From Rhabdothermincola sp037478855 (GTDB taxonomy: Bacteria; Actinomycetota; Acidimicrobiia; Acidimicrobiales; Acidimicrobilacustridaceae), in NCBI GenBank assembly GCA_037478855.1, contig JBBFLY010000009.1, positions 1-56,970 of the forward strand: a DNA stretch of 56,970 nucleotides, in the 5' to 3' direction. Of the stretch, positions 35,717-43,662 are shown piece by piece. The notes under the pieces are model-generated. The model was not told where the DNA came from, searched no databases, and saw only the letters and a list, made by a program, of their open reading frames with translations. A program made the position numbers and the translations under genes. Every line of letters begins with the position of its first letter. Position 1 is the stretch's first letter.

Positions 35717-36673
35717 TCAGCCCGCCTTCAGCGGTTCCCACCACCAACGGTTGGCGCGATACCACTCGACGGTGGTTGCCAGGGCCTCATCGAGCTCCCG
35801 CTCGGGCTTCCAGCCGAGCGCGCGGATCTTGGAGCAGTCGATCGAGTACCGACGGTCATGACCGGGACGGTCGGCGACGTACTCGATCATCTCCTCGCCT
35901 GCACCGCAGAGCCGCAGCACCCGTTCGGTGAGCTCGCGGTTGGTGATCTCGTTGCCGCCACCGATGTTGTAGATCTCCCCTACCTGACCGGACCGCAGCA
36001 CGAGATCGACACCCGCGCAGTTGTCCTCCACGTAGAGCCAGTCACGCACGTTGAGGCCGTCGCCGTAGAGCGGCACCTTCTTCCCCTCGAGGAGGTTGGT
36101 GACGAACAGCGGGATCACCTTCTCGGGGTACTGGTACGGACCGAAGTTGTTGGAGGATCGGGTCACGATCACCGGCAGGCCGTAGGTGCTGACGTAGGAG
36201 AGCGCGATGAGATCGCTCCCCGCCTTGGAGGCGCTGTAGGGCGACCGAGGGCCGAGCGGGTCGGTCTCTTTGAAGGAGCCCTCCTCGATCGAGCCGTACA
36301 CCTCGTCGGTGGAGATGTGGACGAAACGCTCGACCCCCAGTCGGCGGGCCACATCGCACATCACGTTGGTTCCGTCGCAGTTGGTGCGAACGAACTCGTC
36401 GGGGCTGACGATCGAGCGGTCGACATGGCTCTCGGCCGCGAAGTGCACCACCGCGTCGTGCCCCTGCATGGCTTCGGTGACCGCTGCGCGGTCACAGATG
36501 TCGCCTTTCACGAAGCGGTACCGAGGATCTCCCTCCAGGTCGCGCAGCGTCGCCAGGTTGCCGGCGTAGGTCAACGCGTCGAAGACGGTCACCTCGTCGT
36601 CGGTGTTCGCAAGGACGTATCGCACGTAGTTCGAGCCGATGAATCCTGCGGCTCCGGTGACGAACAGCTTCAT
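35717..36673 (-). CDS. rmlB: dTDP-glucose 4,6-dehydratase
   Basis: Second step of dTDP-rhamnose synthesis. 318 residues. The ATG at 36673 (MKLFVTGAAGFIGSNYVRYV) is chosen over upstream codons; it follows a GGAGGAGGA ribosome binding site. VHFAAESHVDRSI, HISTDEVYGSIEEGSF with the catalytic Asp-Glu pair (TDE), YSASKAGSDLIALSY (YxxxK) and TRSSNNFGPYQYPEKVIP are typical. Its start overlaps the stop of a 28-codon ORF (ATGA), and the stop lies next to the rmlD start. Confidence 0.95.
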   Translation of the reverse strand: MKLFVTGAAGFIGSNYVRYVLANTDDEVTVFDALTYAGNLATLRDLEGDPRYRFVKGDICDRAAVTEAMQGHDAVVHFAAESHVDRSIVSPDEFVRTNCDGTNVMCDVARRLGVERFVHISTDEVYGSIEEGSFKETDPLGPRSPYSASKAGSDLIALSYVSTYGLPVIVTRSSNNFGPYQYPEKVIPLFVTNLLEGKKVPLYGDGLNVRDWLYVEDNCAGVDLVLRSGQVGEIYNIGGGNEITNRELTERVLRLCGAGEEMIEYVADRPGHDRRYSIDCSKIRALGWKPERELDEALATTVEWYRANRWWWEPLKAG

Positions 36674-36756
36674 GCGTCCTCCTCCTCGCAGGCGGAGGCT
36701 CGGTCGCGCTGCACCGGCGCTCCCCGCCAGGGGTCGTACAGCAGGGTCGTGCGCAT
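36670..36756 (-). CDS. 28-codon ORF bridging rmlC and rmlB
   Basis: ATG at 36756 overlaps the rmlC stop (TGATG) and the TGA at 36670 overlaps the rmlB start (ATGA), so the ORF fills the whole 82-base gap. It encodes MRTTLLYDPWRGAPVQRDRA and a tail ending CEEEDA. About nine in ten third positions are G or C, as in real genes here. The Glu codons near its end are the rmlB ribosome binding site. It may be a real small protein or a device coupling translation of rmlC to rmlB. I know no homologue. Confidence 0.4.
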   Translation of the reverse strand: MRTTLLYDPWRGAPVQRDRASACEEEDA

Positions 36757-37322
36757 CAGGTCCGCAGGCCGATGTGGGGACGCCAGCGGGGGTCGATCTC
36801 CGAACGCCGCGGGTTGGCCTTGTCTCGCTCGGACAGGATGGGATCGACCACCCCCCAATCGGCACCGATCTCCGGATCGTCCCAGGCGACTCCCAGCTCG
36901 TCTGCGGGGTTGTAGTAGCCGTCGACGAGATAGGTGATCGTCATGTCGGTGAGAGCCGCGAACCCGTGCGCCACTCCCGGCGGGATGAACACGCCCCGGT
37001 GGGAGTGGGTGCCGTCAGGCTGTCGCCCCAGGTCGATGGTGAGGGTGGCGCCATCGGTGGGCGAGCCGGTGCGCAGATCGTGCAGCACCACCCGGGCCGT
37101 CCCGTAGGGCACGTACCAGTAGTCCGCCTGGTGCAGGTGGTAGTGGAGCCCCACGACGGCCCCCGCCTGGCGGTCGCCCCGGTTGCCCTGCACCATCTCA
37201 CGACCCTGCGGGAACCACTCCCGCCGATAGGTCTCGACGAAGAACCCCCGGTCGTCACCGTGGATGACCGGGTCGACGATGTACACGCCGGCGATCGTGT
37301 CTGATTCCGTCACGGTTGCCAT
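36756..37322 (-). CDS. rmlC: dTDP-4-dehydrorhamnose 3,5-epimerase
   Basis: Third step of dTDP-rhamnose synthesis, epimerising C3 and C5. 188 residues, cupin fold. GDDRGFFVETYRREWF near the N-terminus and VVGLHYHLHQADYWYVPYG with the active-site histidine, then RGVFIPPGVAHGFAAL and YNPADELGVAWDDPEIG identify the family. The ATG at 37322 lacks a ribosome binding site; a TAGCGT box at 37332-37337 ends 9 bases upstream, so a promoter may lie between the muramidase gene and rmlC. Confidence 0.92.
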   Translation of the reverse strand: MATVTESDTIAGVYIVDPVIHGDDRGFFVETYRREWFPQGREMVQGNRGDRQAGAVVGLHYHLHQADYWYVPYGTARVVLHDLRTGSPTDGATLTIDLGRQPDGTHSHRGVFIPPGVAHGFAALTDMTITYLVDGYYNPADELGVAWDDPEIGADWGVVDPILSERDKANPRRSEIDPRWRPHIGLRT

Positions 37323-37331
37323 GGGATGGTC

Positions 37332-37337
37332 ACGCTA
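37332..37337 (-). promoter_or_regulatory. Predicted -10 box TAGCGT of the rmlC-rmlB-rmlD operon
   Basis: TAGCGT, 9 bases before the rmlC ATG. Identical hexamers precede the LCP gene (10410) and the His-rich gene (3098). Confidence 0.4.
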
Positions 37338-37369
37338 CCCCTTGGGCGACCGGGGGGTGCTCCGCTGGC

Positions 37370-39766
37370 TCAGAGGGTGCGGCAGCCGAGCAGCGGGTTC
37401 GTGGCACCCAGCCCCACGTTGATCGCGTACAGGCACACCTGACGGGCACCGGATCCGACCGGGATGGCGAGATCGAACCCGTGGTTCGGTCCAGCCTCCG
37501 GGTAGACCGCGGCGACGTCCGGGCGGGGCACATCCGCGCTGAACGCCCCACCCCAGGCGCCGTTCACGTAGGCGTGCACCGCGATCGGGGCGGTGGTGTC
37601 GGGGTCGATCACCCAACCCTGGAAGCGGACCAGGTCCCCCACCCGGGTCGCGGCGTCCACGTTGCCGAACGGGCTCCGGTTGACCGTGAAGGTTCGACAG
37701 CCCACCGGCGCGTTGCCACCGAAACCGAGGTTGATGCCGTAGACGCAAACCCGGTGGGTGCCGTCCGCGGTGGGGGGCACCTTCACGTCGAAGCCGTGCA
37801 ACGGCCCGTAGTACCCGAACACGGCGCCCACGTCCGGCCGGTTCCGGTCTGCCGTGGCGCTCCCCGCCCAACGCCCGTTGACGTAGACGTGGACGGCGAT
37901 GGGTGCGGTCGTGTCCGGATCGAGCGCCCAACCCACGACCCGCACACCATCGGTGGCCTCGACCGCCTCGAGGTTCCCGATCGGATCACCCAGCACCGTC
38001 ACCCTCCGACAGCCGAGCCACTGGTCGCCTGCGCCACCGAGCACGTTCAGGGCTCGCACGCAGACCTCGTGTGGCCCACCACTCACGCCGGTCAGCTCGC
38101 CCCGGTACCCGTGATCCGGCCCATGTGACGGGAAGACGGCGGCGACGTCCGGTCTGCTGCGGTCGGCGGTGAGCGACGCCCGCAGCTGGGAGTCGACGAA
38201 CACCTGGACGGTGATCGGGCCAGCGGTCTCCGGATCGAGTGCCCAGCCTGACACCGTGACCGCCCCCACCCCCGTCGCGACCCCGTCGAGGCTTCCCACC
38301 GGCACACCGTCGAGAACGACGACGGACCGGCAGCCGAGCAGGGGGTTCGTGTCGCCCGCCCCGACGTTGATCGCGTACACGCAGACCTCATGCCCCCCGC
38401 CTGGGACGGCACCGATCTCGAACGCCCAACCATGGCTCGAGCCGGACCAGGCGAGCACGGTCTGCACGTCGGGACGGGGGAGATCAGCCCGGGTGGCGCT
38501 GGTCCAACGACCATCCACGTAGAGGTGGACGTCGATCGGGTCGGTGGTGTCGGGATCCGCGGCCCAGCCCGAGACCCGCAACGCACCGCTCGCAGGCGAC
38601 GACACCCGGTCGATCGAGCCCACCGGGTTCGGCGCGACCGTCCGGCAGCCGAGCAGCGGGTTGGTCGTCCCCGAGCCGGTGTTGATCGCGTAGGCGCAGA
38701 CCTCGTGCGACCCGGGTCCGACAGGGATCGTGGCGCGGAAGCCGTGGTTCGCGCCGAACCCCGGATACGCCGCGCCCACGTCAGGTCGGGCGCCGTCCGC
38801 CGTCACGGCTCCACCCCAGCGGCCGTCCACGTAGAGGTGCACGTCGATCGGCCCGACCGTGTCGGGGTCGATCGCCCATCCACTTACGGTCAGGGTCCCT
38901 GGAGCCGATGACACGCCGTCGAGCGAGCCGAACGGGTTCCCGACCGCGACACCGCTCGATGGTCCGGCCATGGCGGCCAGGTTCGACGCCGCACAGCAGA
39001 AGCGGTTCACATCGACGTCCCCGACGATCCCAGGGACCCGACCGGTGCTCGAGTACTGCCAGAAGGTCCAGGTCCCCCACACGCCCGGCACGTACGTGGG
39101 GGTGTCACGGGAGGTGTAGGAGGGTAGCCAGAGCCGGTAGCCGGCCAGCGCTGAGGTCGACGCCAGCTGGTCCTTCCAGAAGAAGTACCCCGTGTAGACG
39201 ACCGGGCGCCGGCCGGTGAGCGCCTCGACCTCCTGCAACCAGGTCAGGCTCCACGCGACCAGATCAGACGGAGACAGTCCTCCCGTCTCCTCGAGGTCGA
39301 ACATCGGAGGGAGATCGAGCGGCCCACCCATCGAACCGGTCCGCGAGACGAAGTACCGGGCCTGCGCTTGCGCGGTCGACAGCGGCAGCGCCGGTCGCGC
39401 GTAGTGGTACGCACCCCGATACAGCCCCGCACGCGCGATCCCCGCCCAGTCGCTGGCGAAGTACGGGTTGGTGTAGGTGGTCGCCTCCGTCGCCTTGACG
39501 TAGGCAAACGAGTGACCGGCGGCCTTCACCTGCGCCCAGTCGATCGGCGCTCCACCCGGATGCTGGTACGACGCCACGTCGACGCCGGTGATCGCCCCCA
39601 CGGGCGCGACGAGCGCGACCATCGACACGACCAGGACGGCGACGCCGAGCATCGAGCGGTGGTACCGAGACGCGGTCGTCACAGGGGGCATCGGACTGAT
39701 CGACCTCTGAGGCTTGCGATGAAGCCCGCTCGCTCGGGCCTGGGGAGTCTCCCTCTCCGCCTCCAT
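37370..39766 (-). CDS. Secreted GH25 muramidase with five C-terminal repeats
   Basis: Predicted to cleave the glycan strand of peptidoglycan. A hydrophobic signal segment (MLGVAVLVVSMVALVAPVGA) precedes a GH25 domain of ~200 residues: GVDVASYQHPGGAPIDWAQV, FAYVKATEATTYTNPYF, YRGAYHYARP, and the catalytic-acid segment PPMFDLEETGG. Five repeats of ~100 residues follow (37373-38943) and fill the rest of the protein. The ATG at 39766 gives an unusually long region before the signal; an ATG at 39691 (MPPVTTASRYHRS) gives a more normal signal peptide, so the start is uncertain. A phage endolysin is unlikely given the signal peptide and the rml neighbours. Confidence 0.85.
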   Translation of the reverse strand: MEAERETPQARASGLHRKPQRSISPMPPVTTASRYHRSMLGVAVLVVSMVALVAPVGAITGVDVASYQHPGGAPIDWAQVKAAGHSFAYVKATEATTYTNPYFASDWAGIARAGLYRGAYHYARPALPLSTAQAQARYFVSRTGSMGGPLDLPPMFDLEETGGLSPSDLVAWSLTWLQEVEALTGRRPVVYTGYFFWKDQLASTSALAGYRLWLPSYTSRDTPTYVPGVWGTWTFWQYSSTGRVPGIVGDVDVNRFCCAASNLAAMAGPSSGVAVGNPFGSLDGVSSAPGTLTVSGWAIDPDTVGPIDVHLYVDGRWGGAVTADGARPDVGAAYPGFGANHGFRATIPVGPGSHEVCAYAINTGSGTTNPLLGCRTVAPNPVGSIDRVSSPASGALRVSGWAADPDTTDPIDVHLYVDGRWTSATRADLPRPDVQTVLAWSGSSHGWAFEIGAVPGGGHEVCVYAINVGAGDTNPLLGCRSVVVLDGVPVGSLDGVATGVGAVTVSGWALDPETAGPITVQVFVDSQLRASLTADRSRPDVAAVFPSHGPDHGYRGELTGVSGGPHEVCVRALNVLGGAGDQWLGCRRVTVLGDPIGNLEAVEATDGVRVVGWALDPDTTAPIAVHVYVNGRWAGSATADRNRPDVGAVFGYYGPLHGFDVKVPPTADGTHRVCVYGINLGFGGNAPVGCRTFTVNRSPFGNVDAATRVGDLVRFQGWVIDPDTTAPIAVHAYVNGAWGGAFSADVPRPDVAAVYPEAGPNHGFDLAIPVGSGARQVCLYAINVGLGATNPLLGCRTL
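37373..38943 (-). repeat. Five ~100-residue protein repeats in the GH25 protein
   Basis: Approximate units: 38638-38943, 38306-38637, 37991-38305, 37681-37990, 37373-37680. Each begins near PxGSLD (or GN), continues V.GWA.DPDT..PI.VHVYVDG, RPDV, a YP..G..HGF-like stretch, then H.VC.YAINVG and ends NPLLGCR. Two conserved cysteines per unit (in VCVYAIN and GCR) could form a disulfide. The fourth unit shortens NPLLGCR to NAPVGCR. Confidence 0.85.
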
Positions 39767-39865
39767 CGGCCGGATTCGAGCCAAGCGTTAGCGATTCCTC
39801 GCGAGGTGCACGTGCAGAGGTCGGCGCGAGCACGCGAGCCCCTCGGCGCATGGCGCGCTGGCTGC

Positions 39866-40972
39866 TCAGTCCAGCTCGACCACCGAGTGGTCGCCGAGCA
39901 TCAAGCGGGTGGCCCGCGGGAGGGACCCGGCCCTGCGGACCTCGACCTCACGCCCGATCAGCGAGTCGAACAGGCGTGGCACCCCGATGATCCGGCTCTG
40001 CTCCAGCACCACCGAGTGCTCGACCTCCGAGTCGACGATCTCGCAGTCGCTCGCCACCGCGGTGAACGGGCCGATGTAGGAGTTCACGATGCGGGTCCGG
40101 GCCCCGATGACCGCCGGTCCACGCACCCTCGAGGCGATCAGCTCAGCCCCCGGCTCGAGGACCACCCGACCGTCCACGTCGGAGGCGTCGTCGACGATCC
40201 CTTCGATCCTGGCCTCGATCGTCTCGAGCACCCGCCGGTTGCTCTCGAGGAGTGGGTCCTTCTTGCCGGTGTCGAGCCACCAGCCCTGGAGGATCTCGTG
40301 GCGGACGCGATGGCCCTGATCGATCATCCACTGGATGGCGTCGGTGATCTCGAGCTCGCCGCGGGCGGAGGGCTCGATCGCCCTCACCGCGTCGTGGACC
40401 ACGGGGGTGAACAGGTAGACCCCTACGAGCGCGAGGTCCGAGGGAGGGTCGGCGGGCTTCTCGACCAGCCGCACCACGTGACCGGACTCGTCGACCTCCG
40501 CCACCCCGAAGCGATGGGGGTCGGGGACGTGACACAGCAGGATCTGCGCGGCGGGTGGTCGGTGATCGCCGTCGAGCGTGGGTTCGAGCGCGCGGCGCCG
40601 GTCGGCCTCGAACCGCTCGATGAACTCCACCAGGCCCTGCTGGAGCATGTTGTCGCCGAGGTACATGACGAAGTCGTCGTCACCGAGGAAGTCCCGGGCG
40701 ATCAGCACGCAGTGCGCCAGCCCCAGTGGCGCCTCCTGGGGGATGTAGGTGACCCGTACCCCGAAGTCGGAGCCGTCGCCGACCGCGGCGCGGATCTCCT
40801 CCGCGGTGTCGCCGACGATGATGCCGATCTCCTCGATGCCGGCCTCCGCCATGTCCTCGATGCCGTAGAAGAGGATGGGCTTGTTGGCAACCGGTACGAG
40901 CTGCTTGGCGCTCGTGTGGGTGATCGGCCGCAACCGCGTGCCGGCCCCGCCGGAGAGGATCAACCCCTTCAC
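39866..40972 (-). CDS. rmlA: Glucose-1-phosphate thymidylyltransferase, long form
   Basis: First step of dTDP-rhamnose synthesis, making dTDP-glucose. 368 residues. I choose the GTG at 40972 (KGLILSGGAGTRLRPITHTS) because it begins with the nucleotide-binding loop; the frame upstream enters the neighbouring gene's end. KQLVPVANKPILFYGIEDMA, APLGLAHCVLIARDFLGDDD, MYLGDNMLQQG, RLVEKPADPPSDLALVGVYL and GWWLDTGKKDPLLESNR are typical. The C-terminal 100 residues are a left-handed beta-helix, as in long RmlA/StrD types. It lies between the two repeat-bearing protein genes. TAGACA, an imperfect -10, lies 7 bases upstream. Confidence 0.88.
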   Translation of the reverse strand: MKGLILSGGAGTRLRPITHTSAKQLVPVANKPILFYGIEDMAEAGIEEIGIIVGDTAEEIRAAVGDGSDFGVRVTYIPQEAPLGLAHCVLIARDFLGDDDFVMYLGDNMLQQGLVEFIERFEADRRRALEPTLDGDHRPPAAQILLCHVPDPHRFGVAEVDESGHVVRLVEKPADPPSDLALVGVYLFTPVVHDAVRAIEPSARGELEITDAIQWMIDQGHRVRHEILQGWWLDTGKKDPLLESNRRVLETIEARIEGIVDDASDVDGRVVLEPGAELIASRVRGPAVIGARTRIVNSYIGPFTAVASDCEIVDSEVEHSVVLEQSRIIGVPRLFDSLIGREVEVRRAGSLPRATRLMLGDHSVVELD

Positions 40973-40991
40973 GAGGTGGTGTCTAGCACGC

Positions 40992-42890
40992 TCAGATGAC
41001 CCGACAGCCCACCAGGGGGTTGGTGCGACCCGGTCCCACGTTGATCGCATAGACGCAGACCGTCGCCGGCGCTGATCCGACGGGGATCGTGACGTCGAAC
41101 CCGTGCAGATCGCCGAACCCCGGGAAGGCCGCCCCGACGTCCCGCCGCTCGACGTTCGCCGTGTAGGCGCCTCCCCAGCCGTTGTTCACGTAGGCGTGGA
41201 TCGCGAGGGGGTCCGCGGTGCTCGGGTCGAGAGCCCACCCGCTGAGCCGCACACCGCCGGCCACCCGCGCGGCACCGTCGAGGCTGCCGATCGGCGTTCC
41301 GTCCGGCACGTCGAACACCCGGCAGCCGAGCAGCGGGTTCGTCGACCCCGATGACACGTTGATGCCGTACGCGCAGAACGTGTGCCGGCCCGGAGACGCG
41401 GAGGCCAGCACGCGATAGCCCCGGTTGGCGCCCCACCACGGGTACACCTGCTCGACGTCGGTGCGAACCCGATCGGTGACCCCAAGCCCACCCCACCTGC
41501 CGTCGACGTAGACGTGCACCCCGACCGGCCCCGTCGTATCGGGGTCGAGCGCCCAACCCTCGATCCACATGCCACCCGGGCCCATCGCGGCGGAGTCGAG
41601 GCTGCCGAACGGCTCACCGCTGATGAGCACGTTCCGGCAACCGAGCAGGGGGTTGTGGTCACCGTACGGACCGACGTTGATGGCGAAGACGCAGACCTCG
41701 TGTGGCCCGCCGCTCACCCCGCCGATGGTGGTCTGGTAGCCATGGAGGTCGCCGTAGCCGGGGATGGCCGCCGCGACATCCGGGCGCGACCGGTCGGCGC
41801 GTACCGCGCGGTTCCAGCGCCCGTCCAGGTAGACGTGCACGTCGATCGGGTCGCTGGAGTCCGGGTCGATGGTCCAACCACTCACGGAGATCCAGGCGGC
41901 GCCGGGGGTCGCGGCGTCGAGGCTGCCGATCGGGAGGGCGACGCGGGGTCCCCACGGGGTCGTGGCCACCCTCGGTGGGGCTCCGCAGTCCCCCCGCCCG
42001 AACGACAGATCGCACAGGCCGCCTGCGGTGGACCACACGAGGCTGGTCCGCGCGTTGGCACGGATCGGCTTGTCGGCCGACACCGTCACCGGGTAGCCCG
42101 TGTCGTCCTTGAGCCAGAAGCGGTACTCCCGGCCATCCATGCTCACCACGTAGAAGGGAGCGGTGACCGGGGTGGGGCCAGCGCTCGGGACCGCCCAGCC
42201 CGCGAAGCCCTGCGCTTTCGCGGGGTCCACGTAGTGGCAGGGAACGGTGGTGGCGAACAGGCGACAGGACCGGGTCTCCATCCCGCCGTCTCGGGTCACC
42301 GTTGCGTAGACGGTCACGTTGCGAAGCTCCGTGCCGTCGAACAGCTCGTTGTAGATGTCCTCGCAGATCGTGCTGGTGGCACAGCCGTACCAGGGGCCCC
42401 ACGCGTAGCGCAGCGACGGGCTCGTACACCATCGCTGAGCCATGACCGTGGCGGCCTGCTCGGCGGAGGTCGCGGTCGAGATGGCGGTCGCCGCGGTGAG
42501 GTTCCACCCGCCGGCCGAGTCGAACTGCCACATGCCCACACCGGGGTGCCAGAACGCCCGCTGGTAGGGGGTCGACCGGTCGCCGAAGGCCCACAGCGCC
42601 GCCTGGGTGTCCCACCGGCTGAGCGTCATCGGGGAGGGTGCCTGCGTTCCGCTGGCTCCCGTCTCGGGATAGGTCGGGGCCATCATCATGGCCGCGAGCT
42701 GATCCCGGCTGAGGCCGCACGCCTTCTTCTGGTCAGCCCAGTAGAGGATGTCCTCAAGCGGGGTCTGTCCCATCCCCCGGGCGGCTGACGCTGGGGCGGT
42801 TCCACCCAACGACGGTCGATCGATCGGCACGACGCCACAGACCCAAGCGCCGACCAGCAGGAGCGCCACGATCCATCTGAAAGCCTTCAT
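40992..42890 (-). CDS. Secreted protein with a lysozyme-like region and three shared repeats
   Basis: 632 residues, start at the ATG at 42890 (MKAFRWIVALLLVGAWVCGV), which has a GGAAGG ribosome binding site and overlaps the lipoprotein stop (ATGA). After a signal peptide, residues ~45-160 contain TYPETGASG, then FWHPGVGMWQFDSAGGWN, and a region of Ala/Thr-rich helix with MAQRWC. The spacing of a Glu and a GxGMWQ segment recalls transglycosylase-like lysozyme folds (E...GLMQ), but this is an inference. Residues ~160-310 hold four cysteines and no known domain. Three copies of the same repeat as the GH25 protein complete the chain (40995-41940). Confidence 0.78.
   Translation of the reverse strand: MKAFRWIVALLLVGAWVCGVVPIDRPSLGGTAPASAARGMGQTPLEDILYWADQKKACGLSRDQLAAMMMAPTYPETGASGTQAPSPMTLSRWDTQAALWAFGDRSTPYQRAFWHPGVGMWQFDSAGGWNLTAATAISTATSAEQAATVMAQRWCTSPSLRYAWGPWYGCATSTICEDIYNELFDGTELRNVTVYATVTRDGGMETRSCRLFATTVPCHYVDPAKAQGFAGWAVPSAGPTPVTAPFYVVSMDGREYRFWLKDDTGYPVTVSADKPIRANARTSLVWSTAGGLCDLSFGRGDCGAPPRVATTPWGPRVALPIGSLDAATPGAAWISVSGWTIDPDSSDPIDVHVYLDGRWNRAVRADRSRPDVAAAIPGYGDLHGYQTTIGGVSGGPHEVCVFAINVGPYGDHNPLLGCRNVLISGEPFGSLDSAAMGPGGMWIEGWALDPDTTGPVGVHVYVDGRWGGLGVTDRVRTDVEQVYPWWGANRGYRVLASASPGRHTFCAYGINVSSGSTNPLLGCRVFDVPDGTPIGSLDGAARVAGGVRLSGWALDPSTADPLAIHAYVNNGWGGAYTANVERRDVGAAFPGFGDLHGFDVTIPVGSAPATVCVYAINVGPGRTNPLVGCRVI
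40995..41940 (-). repeat. Three ~105-residue protein repeats shared with the GH25 protein
   Basis: Approximate units: 41623-41940, 41303-41622, 40995-41302. Each has IGSLD or FGSLD at the start, SGW or EGW plus DPDT/DPDS/DPST, a VYVDGRW-type strand, and NPLLGCR or NPLVGCR at the end. The middle unit is the most divergent (RTDVEQVYPWWGANRGY). Confidence 0.85.
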
Positions 42891-43528
42891 CCACCTTCCC
42901 CCCACAGCTCCGGCTCACGATCACCGACCAGCGCAGCAGTCGCCGGATCATCAACCACGATGACGAAATCTGCGGTCGCGCCGGGATCGAGCGCAGGCAG
43001 TGGCGCACCGGCGGCGTCGACCACCGGTCCTCGGGCGGTGGCGACCACGGCGCCCTCCGGATCCCTCCAGGTGGCGACGACCCGGGGCGATCCCACCGGT
43101 GACGACCCGACGTTCGTCGCCGAGCCGAACAGGACGTAGGGGAACAGGCCCGGCGCGCTGTCACGGTACGCGGGGATGTCCAGACGGTCGGGTCGCCCGT
43201 AGGGCCGGATCCAGTAGATACCGAGCGCGAGGTCGACGGGGACACCCGCGGTGGTTGGTGGGGATGCCGGCTGCGTCGAGCTGGTGACGGCGCTTCCGGG
43301 GGACCCGCCGGTCGTTGACGCCGGCCCCTCCGGTGCTGGCTCCTCGAGGGTCGCTCGCGATGGCTGCTCGCCGGCGCGGGTTCCGGCCGGGGTGGAGCCG
43401 CCCCCCGACCGCTCCGATGATGAGCACGCAGCGCCAGACAGCACGAGCGCGGCCAGAAGCGAAGCGACCGCCGACCGGCGGAGGCGTCGTCGGGACCAGT
43501 CAGCTGGCGGGTGGGCGTGGAGTGTCAT
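42887..43528 (-). CDS. Lipoprotein of unknown function
   Basis: 213 residues from the ATG at 43528. A twin-Arg-like basic start (SRRRLRRS), a hydrophobic core and the lipobox LSGAAC place the lipidated cysteine near residue 31. A low-complexity Ser/Thr/Pro linker of ~65 residues follows, then a small domain of ~115 residues (DLALGIYWIRPYGRPDRLDI ... ALDPGATADFVIVVDDPATA), beta-rich by eye and without a family I recognise. A GTG at 43666 that overlaps the flippase stop is also open in this frame but would put 46 residues before the signal. It is coupled to the repeat protein and could be its membrane-side partner. Confidence 0.7.
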   Translation of the reverse strand: MTLHAHPPADWSRRRLRRSAVASLLAALVLSGAACSSSERSGGGSTPAGTRAGEQPSRATLEEPAPEGPASTTGGSPGSAVTSSTQPASPPTTAGVPVDLALGIYWIRPYGRPDRLDIPAYRDSAPGLFPYVLFGSATNVGSSPVGSPRVVATWRDPEGAVVATARGPVVDAAGAPLPALDPGATADFVIVVDDPATAALVGDREPELWGEGG

Positions 43529-43662
43529 CACCGGTCGTCCAGGTGGCAGCCGCGCGCCTGCTCGGCTGCTCGGCGCTCCGCCCGACCAGATGGTAGCAAC
43601 CAGCCCGTCGGGGACTCGGTCACGTGCGCACTGGGGCTCGACTGCTCGGGCGTGAACCGGGA

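Noticed and set aside
37370..39766. Prophage endolysin
   Set aside because: GH25 enzymes occur in phages, but this one has a signal peptide, five wall-type repeats and rhamnose-synthesis neighbours; no holin, integrase or structural gene is present.
39767..39784. TTG at 39784 as start of the GH25 gene
   Set aside because: It would directly abut a possible -10-like TAACGC and lengthen an already long region before the signal peptide.
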